A DNA stretch of 64,000 nt from Schistosoma mansoni (taxonomy: Eukaryota > Platyhelminthes > Trematoda > Strigeidida > Schistosomatidae): positions 682,001 to 746,000 of the forward strand of contig NW_017385999.1 in assembly GCF_000237925.1 (NCBI RefSeq), given 5' to 3'. Numbering within the stretch: the stretch's first letter is position 1; every line of letters starts with the position of its first letter. Both the position numbers and the translations under genes were made by a program. Under the pieces are notes generated by a model, which saw only the letters and a list, made by a program, of their open reading frames with translations, had not been told where the DNA came from and searched no databases. This document shows, in pieces, positions 1 to 10,400 of this stretch.

Positions 1-923
1 TTTGATGATTTCCGCAACATATATCCTATCCATCTCCAGCGTCTTTTCCTAGTTTCCTCTTCAACTGGAAGCTAATTTGTTCTCTCCCACAATAGGCTGT
101 TGCTGATGGTATCCGGTCAACAGACACTGAGTATCTTGCGTAGACAATTGTTTATAAATACTTATACCTTTTTGATGATGGTTGTAGTAGTTCTCCAAGT
201 CTCAGTTCCGTACAGTAGAACTGTCTTGACGTTGGTATTGAAGATTGTGACCTTGATGTTGGTTGACAGTTGTTTTGAGTTTTATATGTTCTTGAAGTGT
301 AGGAATGCTGTTGTTACTTTGCCAATCCTTGACTTTACATCTGCATTGGGTACTCCTTGTTCATCGATGATGCTACCCAGATACATGAAAGTTTTCACTT
401 CTCTCAGATTTTCTCCATCAAGTGTGGTTGGGTTAGTGCTCTCCTTGTTGTATTTGAGGATGTTGCTTTTTCCTTTGTGCATGTTGAGGCCTACTTATGC
501 AGAGGCTGCTGCTACAGTGGTTGTCTTCATCTGCATTTGTTGGTGTGTATGAGATAGGGGAGCTAAATGATCTGCGAAGTCCAAATCGTCTAGTTGCATG
601 CAAACTGTCGATTGTATTCCGTGCATGCCGTCAGATGTGTAGGTCTTTATAATCCAGTCAACCACCATAAGAAGAGAAGGGGGGAGAGTAGGCAGTCTTG
701 TCTGACTTCTGTCCTTACTTTGGATGCATCTGTCAGCTGTCCTCCATGCACGACTTTGCAGTGTGGTTCGTCGTATGAACTTCCTATGATGTTGGCGATT
801 TTCTCAGCTACCCTCTCCATAGTGTCAAAGTATTTTCCATAATCTCATATCCACACTGTCAAATGCTTTCTCATAGTCAAAGGAGTTGATGTGTAGTGAC
901 GAGTTCCATTCAATCTCCAGTCA
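1..923 (-). mobile_element. RTE-clade (SR2-like) retrotransposon, reverse transcriptase C-terminal fragment
   Basis: Read on the minus strand, the stretch from about 920 down to the window edge encodes the later RT domains of an RTE-type non-LTR retrotransposon. Visible pieces are a damaged AFDSVD palm motif near 860-880, a VHGGQLTD block followed by a degenerate RQDCLLSPLLF (normally RQGCLLSPFLF) near 690-760, LDGENLREVKTFMYLGSIID near 350-430, and a C-terminal WRWIGYMLRKSSN block at 1-40. Stops and frameshifts break the frame, so it is a dead copy. Its 3' end runs off the left edge and its 5' part is missing beyond about 923, where a different element begins. The same family recurs at 2740-3490, 14189-14376, 25130-26720 and 61413-63583. 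Confidence 0.8.
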
Positions 924-924
924 A

Positions 925-2480
925 TCGGCTACAACGTAGGATCAGGCACGTATATGCGCTGGTTCAAGTTGTCACAGGTCATTAGCATAATAAGTTGAAC
1001 ACTACATCCGCATAAATATTTACTTCAGTAGTACTTATATGTTAAAAGAAGATTGCATATGATGATGGTGTTATAATCTCTATTATTACGACCCAGCTAT
1101 TCTTATTACTTAATATTCCTGGACACCAATTCACTCTACAAGTCTCCAAATCAGAACATGATTGAACAGGAAGGAAATTATATTCCAAATAACAAGGGTA
1201 GGTGGAAGTTAGAAGCACATTTATAGTTTTTACATGAGAGGGTTCTAAAGTCTTCCTCAATCATCGACTAGCGCTGATTGGGTAGTAAATAGCCGGTCAG
1301 CGTGCACCTACACAATCATGCACAAACCATACTTTAAACCAAACTGTCTCTTGTTAACAGATAAAATATAGGAAGAGTTTCAATCTCACGGTCAAAGAGA
1401 AGGCAGAGTGTATACACCTTCATCATTGTGATCGATTCTGAGCCATGTCACCTAGAGTCTCCAACCATTGGTTACGATAGTCACGCGGACCCCGACAAAG
1501 TAGTCTGCATCTGCCAACATGGCTCAGACTAGAAGTTAGTGACTTCAAGCACTGATGCCATGTTTTGGTTTGGCCGCCCCTAACTCTCTTCCAACCATCC
1601 CCAATACTAGTCATCATAGAGCGTCGTGGTAATCGGTGTTCAGGCATACGTAACACGTGGCCCAACCATCTCAGTCGATGAAGATTCATGACCTCATCAA
1701 CTGGTTTACCATCATTCCCTAATACCCTGTGTCTAACCTCACTATTACTTACCCGGTGATCCCAGCAGATGCGAGCAATATTTCTAAGACATCTGTGGTC
1801 AAATACTAGTAACTTACGAGTATATTCTACTTTTAATTGCCATGTTTCGCAGCCGTAAATTAGAACAGAGCGAACTGCTGCGCAGTATACTCGTCCCTTA
1901 ATTGATATTTGGATATCTCGTCTTCTCCATAGGTGACGTAAGTTGGCAAAAGCGAAACGAGCTTTTTGAATCCGTGCTGAGATTTCGTCAGACACCCACC
2001 CATTAGGGCTGATCAGACTTCCAAGATAAGTGAAGTTGTCGATGCGTTCGACTACTTCACTCCTATCCTTAGTTCAGGTGTTGACGCAGGCCAGTCCTGG
2101 AGTAACATTTTACATTTAGTGGCATTGTTACTCAGTGCTACCAAAAGACTGCATTTTATTAGGGTCTTCACCAATCACGACTATGTCATCTGCGTATTCT
2201 AAGTCGATAAATGAACTTCCTGGTAGGAGATCAATTCTCGATAATTCAGTCGACGAGAGTGTTATTTCCAGCAGTAGGTCTATGATAAAGTTGAACAAAA
2301 ATGGGGATAGTGGACAGCCTTGTCGGATATCACTTGAGGTTATAAAAATCAGATGACAGTTCTCCATAAGTTCTGACTCAACTGGTAATATTCGAGTAAA
2401 GAAGATTCACATGGTTTATGTACTTCTGAGGAACACCTTTCAATGACAGACACGAGTCTTAATTAGGCGCCTGATAATTA
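925..2480 (-). mobile_element. EN-RT non-LTR retrotransposon, 3' part (copy 1)
   Basis: This is a 5'-truncated copy of the element seen nearly complete at 16461-20330. A 190-residue open stretch (1423-1995, minus) covers the region after the RT palm, with [20 protein letters not shown] and [16 protein letters not shown] blocks. Positions 2128-2367 carry [20 protein letters not shown] and the catalytic YADD as [13 protein letters not shown]. The thumb block ([10 protein letters not shown] in copy 2) is deleted near 2110-2135. The 3' end shares the sequence ctacaacgtagga with copy 2. It stops abruptly near 2480 inside the RT fingers. A possible solo LTR (1069-1359) sits in its 3' untranslated region. 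Positions 1427-2101 are almost identical to 16687-17361, although the flanking parts are clearly diverged. Confidence 0.85.
1069..1359. repeat. Possible solo LTR inserted in copy 1 of the EN-RT element
   Basis: Aligning the 3' untranslated regions of the two EN-RT copies by eye (copy 1 about 1000-1430, copy 2 about 16530-16690) shows roughly 290 extra bases in copy 1. The extra block begins TGTTA at 1069 and ends TAACA at 1359, the inverted TG...CA ends expected of an LTR. It contains no ORF of note. The flanking five bases (gatgg and gataa) agree only partly, so a target duplication is not proven. Confidence 0.4.
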
Positions 2481-2739
2481 TTGAGGCTAGTATTTTAGAA
2501 TTGCATTATTTTTATTCACTAACCTATTATGGGTATATAAATGATGTGAAGAAGCAATTTCGGATTTCCTCAGAAACGCAATAGTACACAAAGTTCAATA
2601 ATGTTTACCACATTTGAATAAAAAGAAAAAAGTAAAATAGCGGAAATAGATTAGATACATTTTAATTGAGAGGAATATCGAGTTAATATTGAAGAAGAAA
2701 AAGAGAAAAAAAGGGGAGAGAAATAAAGAAAATGCGTAA
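2481..2739. other. Non-coding AT/purine-rich spacer
   Basis: No coding stretch or recognisable repeat was found here. A purine-rich run of A and G lies at about 2690-2735, directly before the RTE leader. Confidence 0.5.
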
Positions 2740-3380
2740 ATAGCATGATAAGCATGTTTGTCAACACAGGTCAAGAATAAACGACGCCGTGTGTATCGCC
2801 GAAACTCCGCCTGTAGCCACCCTCTGGGTTGGCAATCACATCCCGTAGAAAACTAACTCGCTAAAAAACGCTAACCAGAAATAATTATTCAAACCATTTA
2901 ATTTCTGCCCTGGGAGTCAGAAGGTCTTCCTCTAGAAGAGTTATGACGCCTCATGGTGAAAGCCGAGTTCCTTCGGAAGCAACGAGGACGATGCCCCTTC
3001 CGACAACCAGAGCAATTACTTATCTGGGTACATGGAATGTTCATACAATTTGGAAGATCAGAAGAGTCATCCAAACTCCTGAAGAAACGAAGAGATACAA
3101 CCTGGAGGTGCTTGGGATCAGAGAAACACAATGGATTCAGGTTAGACAACAAAGACTAGCCTCAGGGAAGCTGTTATACTCCGGCCATGAAGAAGAAAAT
3201 GCTCCACATAAACAGGGAGTTGCATTGATACTGTCCAAACAAGCACAAAATGGACTTATAGGATGGGAATCTCATGGATCCAGGATCATCAAAGTCTCCT
3301 TCAAAACAAAGAGAGAGGGCATTACAATTAACGTCATCCAATGCTATGCGCCTGCCAATGACTACAATTTTCAACCCCCA
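2740..3380 (+). mobile_element. RTE (SR2-like) 5' leader and endonuclease N-terminus
   Basis: Positions 2768-2940 match, base for base in long stretches, the leader of the minus-strand RTE copy ending at 63583 (shared words include cgtagaaaactaa and aacgctaaccagaaataatt). The frame starting with MTPHGESRVPSEATRTMPLP at 2943 then reads the start of the apurinic-type endonuclease: YLGTWNVHTIW, LEVLGIRETQW, HKQGVALILSKQAQ and VIQCYAPANDYN. It breaks off at about 3380, before the catalytic core, so it is only a fragment. Confidence 0.8.
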
Positions 3381-3395
3381 CGTCAGGGTAGCAGC

Positions 3396-3490
3396 AATTA
3401 ATTGTTCGACGATGATCCGTAGCGCGCGATTTGGTCTGTGCACGATCGATCCTTATGGAATCTCTACTGTTTATCCCGAATTTGGGCGTC
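3396..3490 (-). mobile_element. Inverted RTE reverse-transcriptase fragment
   Basis: Immediately after the plus-strand endonuclease fragment, about 90 bases resemble the minus-strand RTE copy at 61665-61760: both contain a version of ttgttc.ac.atgat.cgtag followed by cacgatcgatccttaygg. The RT part therefore lies inverted against the endonuclease part and no 3' end follows. Positions 3500-3550 are unassigned. Confidence 0.65.
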
Positions 3491-3550
3491 AACTGAATCT
3501 GTCATCCAGTTTAGCAACACTCTATTGTAAAATTTTTCTGGTACCGAAAA

Positions 3551-4913
3551 CAGTGTGATTATTTCGACATTTAAATGACTTCATGCTGTACTTAATGTGC
3601 CCACGGCTTCATTCTCTACCATGGGCTCACTACCCCAAAATTTACAATTCTAATATCCTTCTCTTCAGAATTGAATCTTAGTTTTGGGCTCTATTTCAGC
3701 TTATCACTTTTCTATAGGATCCGCGATGGACAAATTCCAACGGAAATGTTTCTTTGGTAAACTCCCACTCCGTGGGACTACGTCCTAATTTTTGCAGCTT
3801 GGTTTCACCTGAGTTAAGGTTCATTTGACTACCTAGTTCATAAAACTTCGATAATGTGATCTCAAGTATTCATTGAGGCATAAGCCTGCAAACTAGAACT
3901 TTTTCTAATCAAGTGACATACTCAGAGCATTCGCTCTTCTCTCATAAAAGATAATTCACTCTTAAGTATGTTCAGCCTCTAGTTTCTTAACTACTGTTAG
4001 GAAGACTGGCTTTTAGTCAACAGCATTTTGTCGTTGCTTACTCTTGATTTCCACCCATCAATTTTCACGGGAGAGTCACCCACAGTTGCGTTACAAACGC
4101 TGAGATCGTGGGCGATCATTGATGATTAAGGTGGTCAGGTTGTTGTTTTTCCTTCTGGAACTACACTTAACCTTACGATCACATCTTTTAGCATCTCCCT
4201 ACTGCTGCAATTAAGAGGGTGGGAGTTCGTAAAAGCCTTCATTCTTGAGTTTTTATTGATAAAAGACCTCTTTGAAGCCAGTACTTCTTCCTTTGGCACA
4301 AGCCAGAGAGTCGACTCTGGGCTGATTTGTGATGACTAAACACCGATTTGTGTATCGACAGAGAGAGCATCATTGTATCTATCTCGGTTGCGCTTGCTTA
4401 TATGTCTTTTAACAGTGCTCACGATTGCAATGGCTACGAAAAACAAGCTCCTTGAATCTAAAGACGCAAAAACATTCGGAGTTTGATAATGCATTAACAA
4501 ATAATAACCAGTAATCGATGTATGCCGACCGAGTCAAGTCAGAAGTCAGGAGTAAATGTGTTCGAAGGTGTATTTGGAAAGCTATGTGGAAAAATGCTTG
4601 GTCTAAGATGATCAGTAGTTGAAAAGGATGTGTAAAACGGTGCATCCATTCTTGATCTGGTGCATATGCTTGACCGAGAGCCGTCGGTTTGGTGAGTTCA
4701 GTAAAACTAATGAGGTCTGTATCAAGTGTCGAAGACTTTCAGAGCTAATGATTTTGGGTATTTATTTAACACTACACATCCGGGCATCATTCCTAGTGAA
4801 ATTACGCGTATACATTTACATTAGGTCGTTTGGAAATCACAGGTATTGGATTCGTATAAACTCAGTGGTACTGTCCTTTGCACTTATCGTGTTGCATGCC
4901 ACTTTACAGAGTT
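3551..4913. other. Intergenic stretch without recognisable content
   Basis: No exon with supported splice sites and no known repeat was recognised. Short open frames at 4409-4918 on both strands have no coding features that I recognise. The stretch may contain old, decayed retroelement DNA. Confidence 0.4.
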
Positions 4914-5379
4914 TGTAGTGGAGTGCTTCGTTAATCGATAGTCTCGATAACCGATATAATTCTAATCTTAACGGCGCGTAAAATCAGAAGACAAAGGATA
5001 GCAGCAACTACAGTTTATTGTCGAATAACTCAGGTCAGAAAGTTAGCAACACCTGAGCGAATAACAACGAGCGAGTGAACAGGCGAATAAGCGAAGGAAG
5101 TGAACGAGGCGGAAATGACATGCAGTGGAGATGGCTGGGAAGCCAACTCGCTATGAGCAAGCATTAATCAACATTTATAGTCAGACAAAAATGAATGACA
5201 GACATGCGATGAATAAGATACGAAATGTGCATACACATGCGCTCATATAAAAAATATAGTCAAGGTCAATAAGCGAATAATTAACAAGATCAAAATATGA
5301 CTCATAACATTATAGGTGAATTGGCTTGTCCAGAAACTAGGATAAACTATATAGGTGTAATATAGTACATGACGTTACA
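4914..5379 (-). repeat. 3' LTR of a minus-strand LTR retrotransposon
   Basis: Read on the minus strand, the 466-bp block begins TGTAACGTCATGTAC at 5379 and ends CTCCACTACA at 4914, so it has TG...CA ends. It is preceded (5380-5393 on the plus strand) by the minus-strand polypurine run TTGTGGGGAGTAG, exactly where a polypurine tract should sit next to a 3' LTR. This fixes the orientation. The superfamily (gypsy-like such as Boudicca/Saci, or BEL) was not determined. No matching 5' LTR lies in the window. The flanks give no clear target duplication. Confidence 0.6.
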
Positions 5380-5470
5380 CTACTCCCCACAAGGTCATTG
5401 TCGGCATGACCGTTGGCAATTGCTTCCTTTGCTCTGTCCAGTCATCAACCAGAGGTTTTCATGTGACTCA
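5380..5470 (-). mobile_element. Internal 3' end and polypurine tract of the LTR element
   Basis: On the minus strand this short segment ends with the polypurine run TTGTGGGGAGTAG immediately before the LTR. One minus-strand frame stays open through DDWTEQRKQLPTVM to a stop beside the tract, which would fit the end of a pol frame. The rest of the element was not found; sequence from about 5470 to 6120 is unassigned. Confidence 0.45.
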
Positions 5471-6120
5471 CATACAGAAAAAAGTGAAGAAAAAACTGAG
5501 GACTAGAGAAGTGTTTACCCATGAAGTGTCAAACTCAAGAGTATAATAAACAGAAAAGAACCTGATATACTCAACAAAAGTACATATGCAAAATTACCTT
5601 CGAAAAATGATACTCTCGGTGGTAATTTAACTGAAATTAATTTTATTCAAGTGGGAAATTTGTTATTGATGTATAATAAACTATCGAAATCACAAATTCA
5701 GTTCAGCAAGGGAAAATGTCGCCACTTCTTACATAATCAGTATTTTCAGTTATATAGCACTTGTGCTTATAGACTTTTGATGATCTGTCAATTAATTGAG
5801 GGAAATTGTTTGTTTATGAAAAGGTCAAAAAAGGACAAATAATTTTAACATGAATAGTAAACGTTGTATGTTACAATACCGGTAGTGTTTCGGCGGCGAT
5901 TCAGTTCCAGCGCGGCATTAAGTGAGCATGCTCGTTGTGATTTCGAGACTGATTATTCGGGGACTTGTGTTCTTTCAGCTCGTTATCAATTGCTTTACCT
6001 AATAAACCTAGGCTTATTGTGTATGCTAACTGGGTCGTTGGTCCACGTTTTCTTTCTGTTTTTTCCCTGCCTTCCTAACGCTGTTCCACATGTCCCCCTA
6101 ATGTATAAAGTAGCTTCTTA

Positions 6121-6250
6121 TTTTATTTCGTTTATTTATTTGAACACGTAAATATTGGTACAAGGGGCACCGAATACATATGCGCCGCACAAATCTCATT
6201 TGATTTGTGTGAGGGCTGTGATACTGCCCAGGTGCCCAAACTGAAGCAGA
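6121..6250 (-). repeat. SINE-like repeat, 5'-truncated copy with 9-bp target duplication
   Basis: The 130-bp insert is the 3' part of the repeat seen at 26101-26623, in minus orientation. It ends in the AAATAAATAAA-type tail and contains the short hairpin CACAAATC...GATTTGTG. It is flanked by identical agcttctta copies at 6112-6120 and 6251-6259, the mark of target-primed insertion of a truncated retroposon. Confidence 0.8.
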
Positions 6251-6399
6251 AGCTTCTTACTAGAGGCAAAAAGATAAATGCTTTACAGCCTGGTTTATAT
6301 TTTGACTTACAATGGTTTATTCTTTGCGTGCGCAATCAGCTCTAGCGGTAATTTGGTCATCGTTTGCATTCATATATTGCGACCGAACTCTGATAACAT

Positions 6400-7402
6400 C
6401 CGGTTCTCTTTATATCGTCTTGAATCTCCTTTGTTAGTAATTGTATATGACAAATAATTCAAGTGGTAACGTGATGAGTTATGCCACCAGTTGATATGAA
6501 CTGGTTATTAGTTAGGTTATCAATGTATCTTAATGACATTTCATGTTTTTTTGTGCAAAAGCGGTTTTACGGCGGACTGTGTGTGTTCGTCTATCTTTTT
6601 ATTTTCTTGGTGTAATGGCGTCAGTTCCTTTGTTACCGACCATTTACTCGTTTTTTGAGTTTTATCGCAATGTAGGTCGGTCAAAAGACCACTTATCATC
6701 TATTTCGTTTATTCGCCCATGTTTTTTCTGTTTAAGACCATTATAGGTTTTTGATCCATACTTCTCAGTTCACCAATACGTCATTCATCTAAATCTCAAG
6801 AAGACATGCTTGTTGATCACCAAACTTCGAAAATTCTTACTAATTTTATGCATTCATGCAAGGCCTTATTTTACTATGTAAGCTTTACGTTCCCCATGTC
6901 TATTCATGTGTTCCGTAGGTCACCATCATTATTGTGCTTAATGTTTAAACACTATATCTGTTTCAACTGTATTTGTAATGTTTGCACTACCGAAGTACAT
7001 ATTTAGGGTCTCAAGATTGGAAGGTTTTATCACCTGTTTTTAGTAGCTTCGGCACATTACAAGATTGACTGAGGGAACCTACCATGAAACAGAGATGTTT
7101 GAATCCTAAACTTTTTTCGTCACAATTGTGTGCTTTTGAAACTATTCTTAGTCCTTTTAATTAATATCCTTACAAACACCTCACTCTAAGGTACTCATTA
7201 TAGAAAAGCATGAAAATGGACACTGAACACATACAATGTATTTTAACACTACTTAGTTTCATTATTGTGGTGTGTCGCTTGTCTAACATTTCCTAAAAGC
7301 CGTCTTTAAATATACCACTGGAGGTAACGAAATACGTTACGAAATTCGTAATAGCTTACAATTTATAAAGTGTTTCATTCCAGTTCGATCGTCATTCAGC
7401 CC
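6400..7402. other. Intergenic region upstream of the HEAT-repeat gene
   Basis: No coding exon was recognised. The last 50 bases contain tttataaag (7354-7362) and a pyrimidine-rich cag acceptor ending at 7383, 19 bases before the ATG. The acceptor could serve a leader intron or spliced-leader trans-splicing. Confidence 0.4.
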
Positions 7403-10400
7403 ATGGAGGCTACTAATCTCTTATCAACTTTGGAACTTCTGTGTGCACCCAAAAAGCTTGATCGTGAGAGAGGCGAAGATCAGCTGAATAAGATATCACT
7501 AACATCTGACGAAGTTAAGTTGGTGTCAAGTTGGATAGAAGAGAAGTTGGAAGGACTGTCTAATTGGGAAGACGTAAGCAGTTATTGTTATTAATTCTTG
7601 TCAGGTCTTTGGTGGTATCACTGCAGCTATCATTCTACTTCGCAATGTTGATTATGAATCTCTGGTAGATGTTGGTATTGTCAGTAAATTAGAAGATCAA
7701 GCAGTTCAGTGTCACGATAACCCTGAATTTCGAGTTCGGATAGCTGCAGGTCAACTTATGGGTTCCCTCTGTCGACATGCTGGTTTATCTTTATTTATCC
7801 GGTACTTACCCACTGTAATTCAAGGTGTCATCACTAATTTAGAAAGAAATACTGAAGCACCTGTATCTGAAGCTGAGTTATCTCTTCAAGAACTCAACAT
7901 AGCTAAGGTTAGTTAATTCTAACTGCTTCTGTAATAGCTGATTTTTTTATAGGAACATAGTACTAATTTGAGCAGCAGTTCTCTGTCTATTTTTCATGAT
8001 ACAGCAGGTTGGAAAAACTTGGAAACGTGGATGAAGTGCTTACAGGAAATGGTGTCAAATCTTCCATCCAAAGATTTTATTAAAGTGGATAGAACTACTA
8101 TTTTGGAACTTACTTTTAAAGCTGTTCAGCACGTTAATCGTTTCGTACGTGAAACAGGTTATGATGTTTTGTCAACAATGATTTCTCGTCACTTATGTTA
8201 TACGGAGCCAGAAGCAAAAGAACCAACTTATATCAACGTCGCAACCCAACTTGCCAAGGGTTTATCAGATAATTGGAGTCAAGTATGTGTATATTTGTCA
8301 ATTTTCAATGCGTTGACTTCCAAGGTTGTAATCTTCAGTTATGAGAGCTTATCCCTTGAAAAATTGATTGTTTCAAGTGTGGTTTTAGGCTCTATATCTG
8401 TTCAAAGCCAGTCATACATATTTTGACTTTTGAGAATCTTAAGTTTTGTACCACCTTCTACAATAGCTTAAAAATCATTCGCCAACTGATCTGTCCGTTG
8501 GTAGTAAAGTTCTTCCCGTGGCTCCATAAATAAAGTTAATGCGGTCTCTGTGGATACATCTCGTTGCCCAGAAGTTTGAATGTCAGCTACTTGGCCTCAG
8601 TTCCATACTGTTCAGTCTTTGGTTTAACTCGTTTACTATTGTTTCTGGTCTTTAAAGAAAAGTGCTACCTAAAAACCAATTTTTAAACACGATTGTCAAC
8701 TGAATTGAATTACTACTGTATGCAAATGTGCTTGACTTTAAACTACTACGCCATAAAGTCGTACCTCCGTTTAATTGGTGCAAGACATTTGTTTTTCTTA
8801 ACTGTGCAATCCCTCAGTGATTCGTAAAATGAAATGTTTAGTCAAAATATTGAGCTTCGATTTGTCAGTTATCACTGTTTTAATTACGCTATTTCTTTTC
8901 TTACAGTAAAAGATGGGAGAGTTTGCGCTACAACTTTACACTTTCAGATTCACCTCGGAAACATAAGGTTATGGTTCTCTTTATTTAGAATGAACATTTC
9001 AGAATTCGGCATTCCTACATACTCAATATTTGTTTTTTATGATTTTAGTTATTCCGTGTACAGAATTTTACTACTATTACTCAACCAAAATAGGTTATCT
9101 TTCGTTTTTCTTGTTTGTAAAATTAACTGCAATTCTAGGTCCGTATGGCCGCTTCCAGAGCAGTACGAACTCTTTTTGAGGTTGATCCTCCCCCTGGATT
9201 TACGAGAGATGATATTTACCCTATTCTTCTACCAGCTATGTGTTTAAACAGATATTACGTTGCTGAAGGCGTCAGGATTTATAGCCAAGATACTTGGTGT
9301 CGTGTTACTCAAGGGGAAGGTCGAAAGTTACTTGGTCAGTATTTAGTCCCAGCTGTTGATTATTACATTCAACAAAGTGATGCTGATAATCATGCGGTAA
9401 GTTGTCAATCTTTCATTGTAACTTACTTTTTTAATTTTACGTTACAGTGAACTTACCGAAATTGTATTTTTATGGTGTCGTTCAAAATGACTAAAGCTTC
9501 TCTTTTATAGAATCTACATCAGAAAATGCAAGATCACATATACATGAGCTAAAAATGCTCTCTATTACTTCACAATGTTGTACCTTTATAAAAGAACGTA
9601 TATTGGGAAAAAGCTGCGCTTACTCTCATATCTAAATTCACTTAGGGGTGATTAAGCCACAAAATTTATATCCATTGGTTGCTTATGACATCTAGTTACG
9701 CGTATTTTCATAACGAATATCTTGTATATAAGCGTGATATTTTACTTTAGGAATAGCCGTTTCAACTTTTTGTTTCGTCTTTGGATATTAATTTATTTGA
9801 AGGCTCTCATCAGTAATTCAGTCGCGTCCACATTGTGTCATTGCAGGTCACCAATCATTCAGCTTTCTGTTCATTCATTTTAGAAACCCAAAAACATCGT
9901 TTTCAATTTCTTGAAATCTTTCTTAATGGGAGCGTTAAGACTTTGTAAAACCCTGATTCATGCTGCAATCGGTATGTCCGAGAAGGAAATTGTTACCTGT
10001 TCAATGGAATAAGACTGATTTTAGTGCTGTATTTCTACCGACAAGACCACGAGAAGTCGTCATGACTCCAAATACACGAAAAATAAGGTAAAGTAAATGA
10101 CCATGCAGTGGTTTTGGATGCATGTCTAGGAAATACAACATAGATCAATGGCACAAGATTCTGCAGTCTCAGCCAGTGACACCTATCCTCCTATTAGACA
10201 TGGGACTCGGAAGTTAAAATCTCCAGCATATAGTCTGAAGCGCAGTTTCAGGAGACAGGATAGAATTTACTGACCTCCAATTGTTAACATTAGTGGTCCA
10301 TTATGAAGAATTCAAAGACAGGTGACTGTTCATAATGAAAATAAAATTGTGGTTTAGTTATAAACGAGGTTGTCGTGCACTATTAAAGGTATGAGGAGAG

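Noticed and set aside
5869-6398. TGTTA...TAACA boundaries suggesting an LTR around the SINE-like insert
   Set aside because: Flanking pentamers (ttgta, tccgg) do not match and no polypurine tract or primer site is near; ends may be chance.
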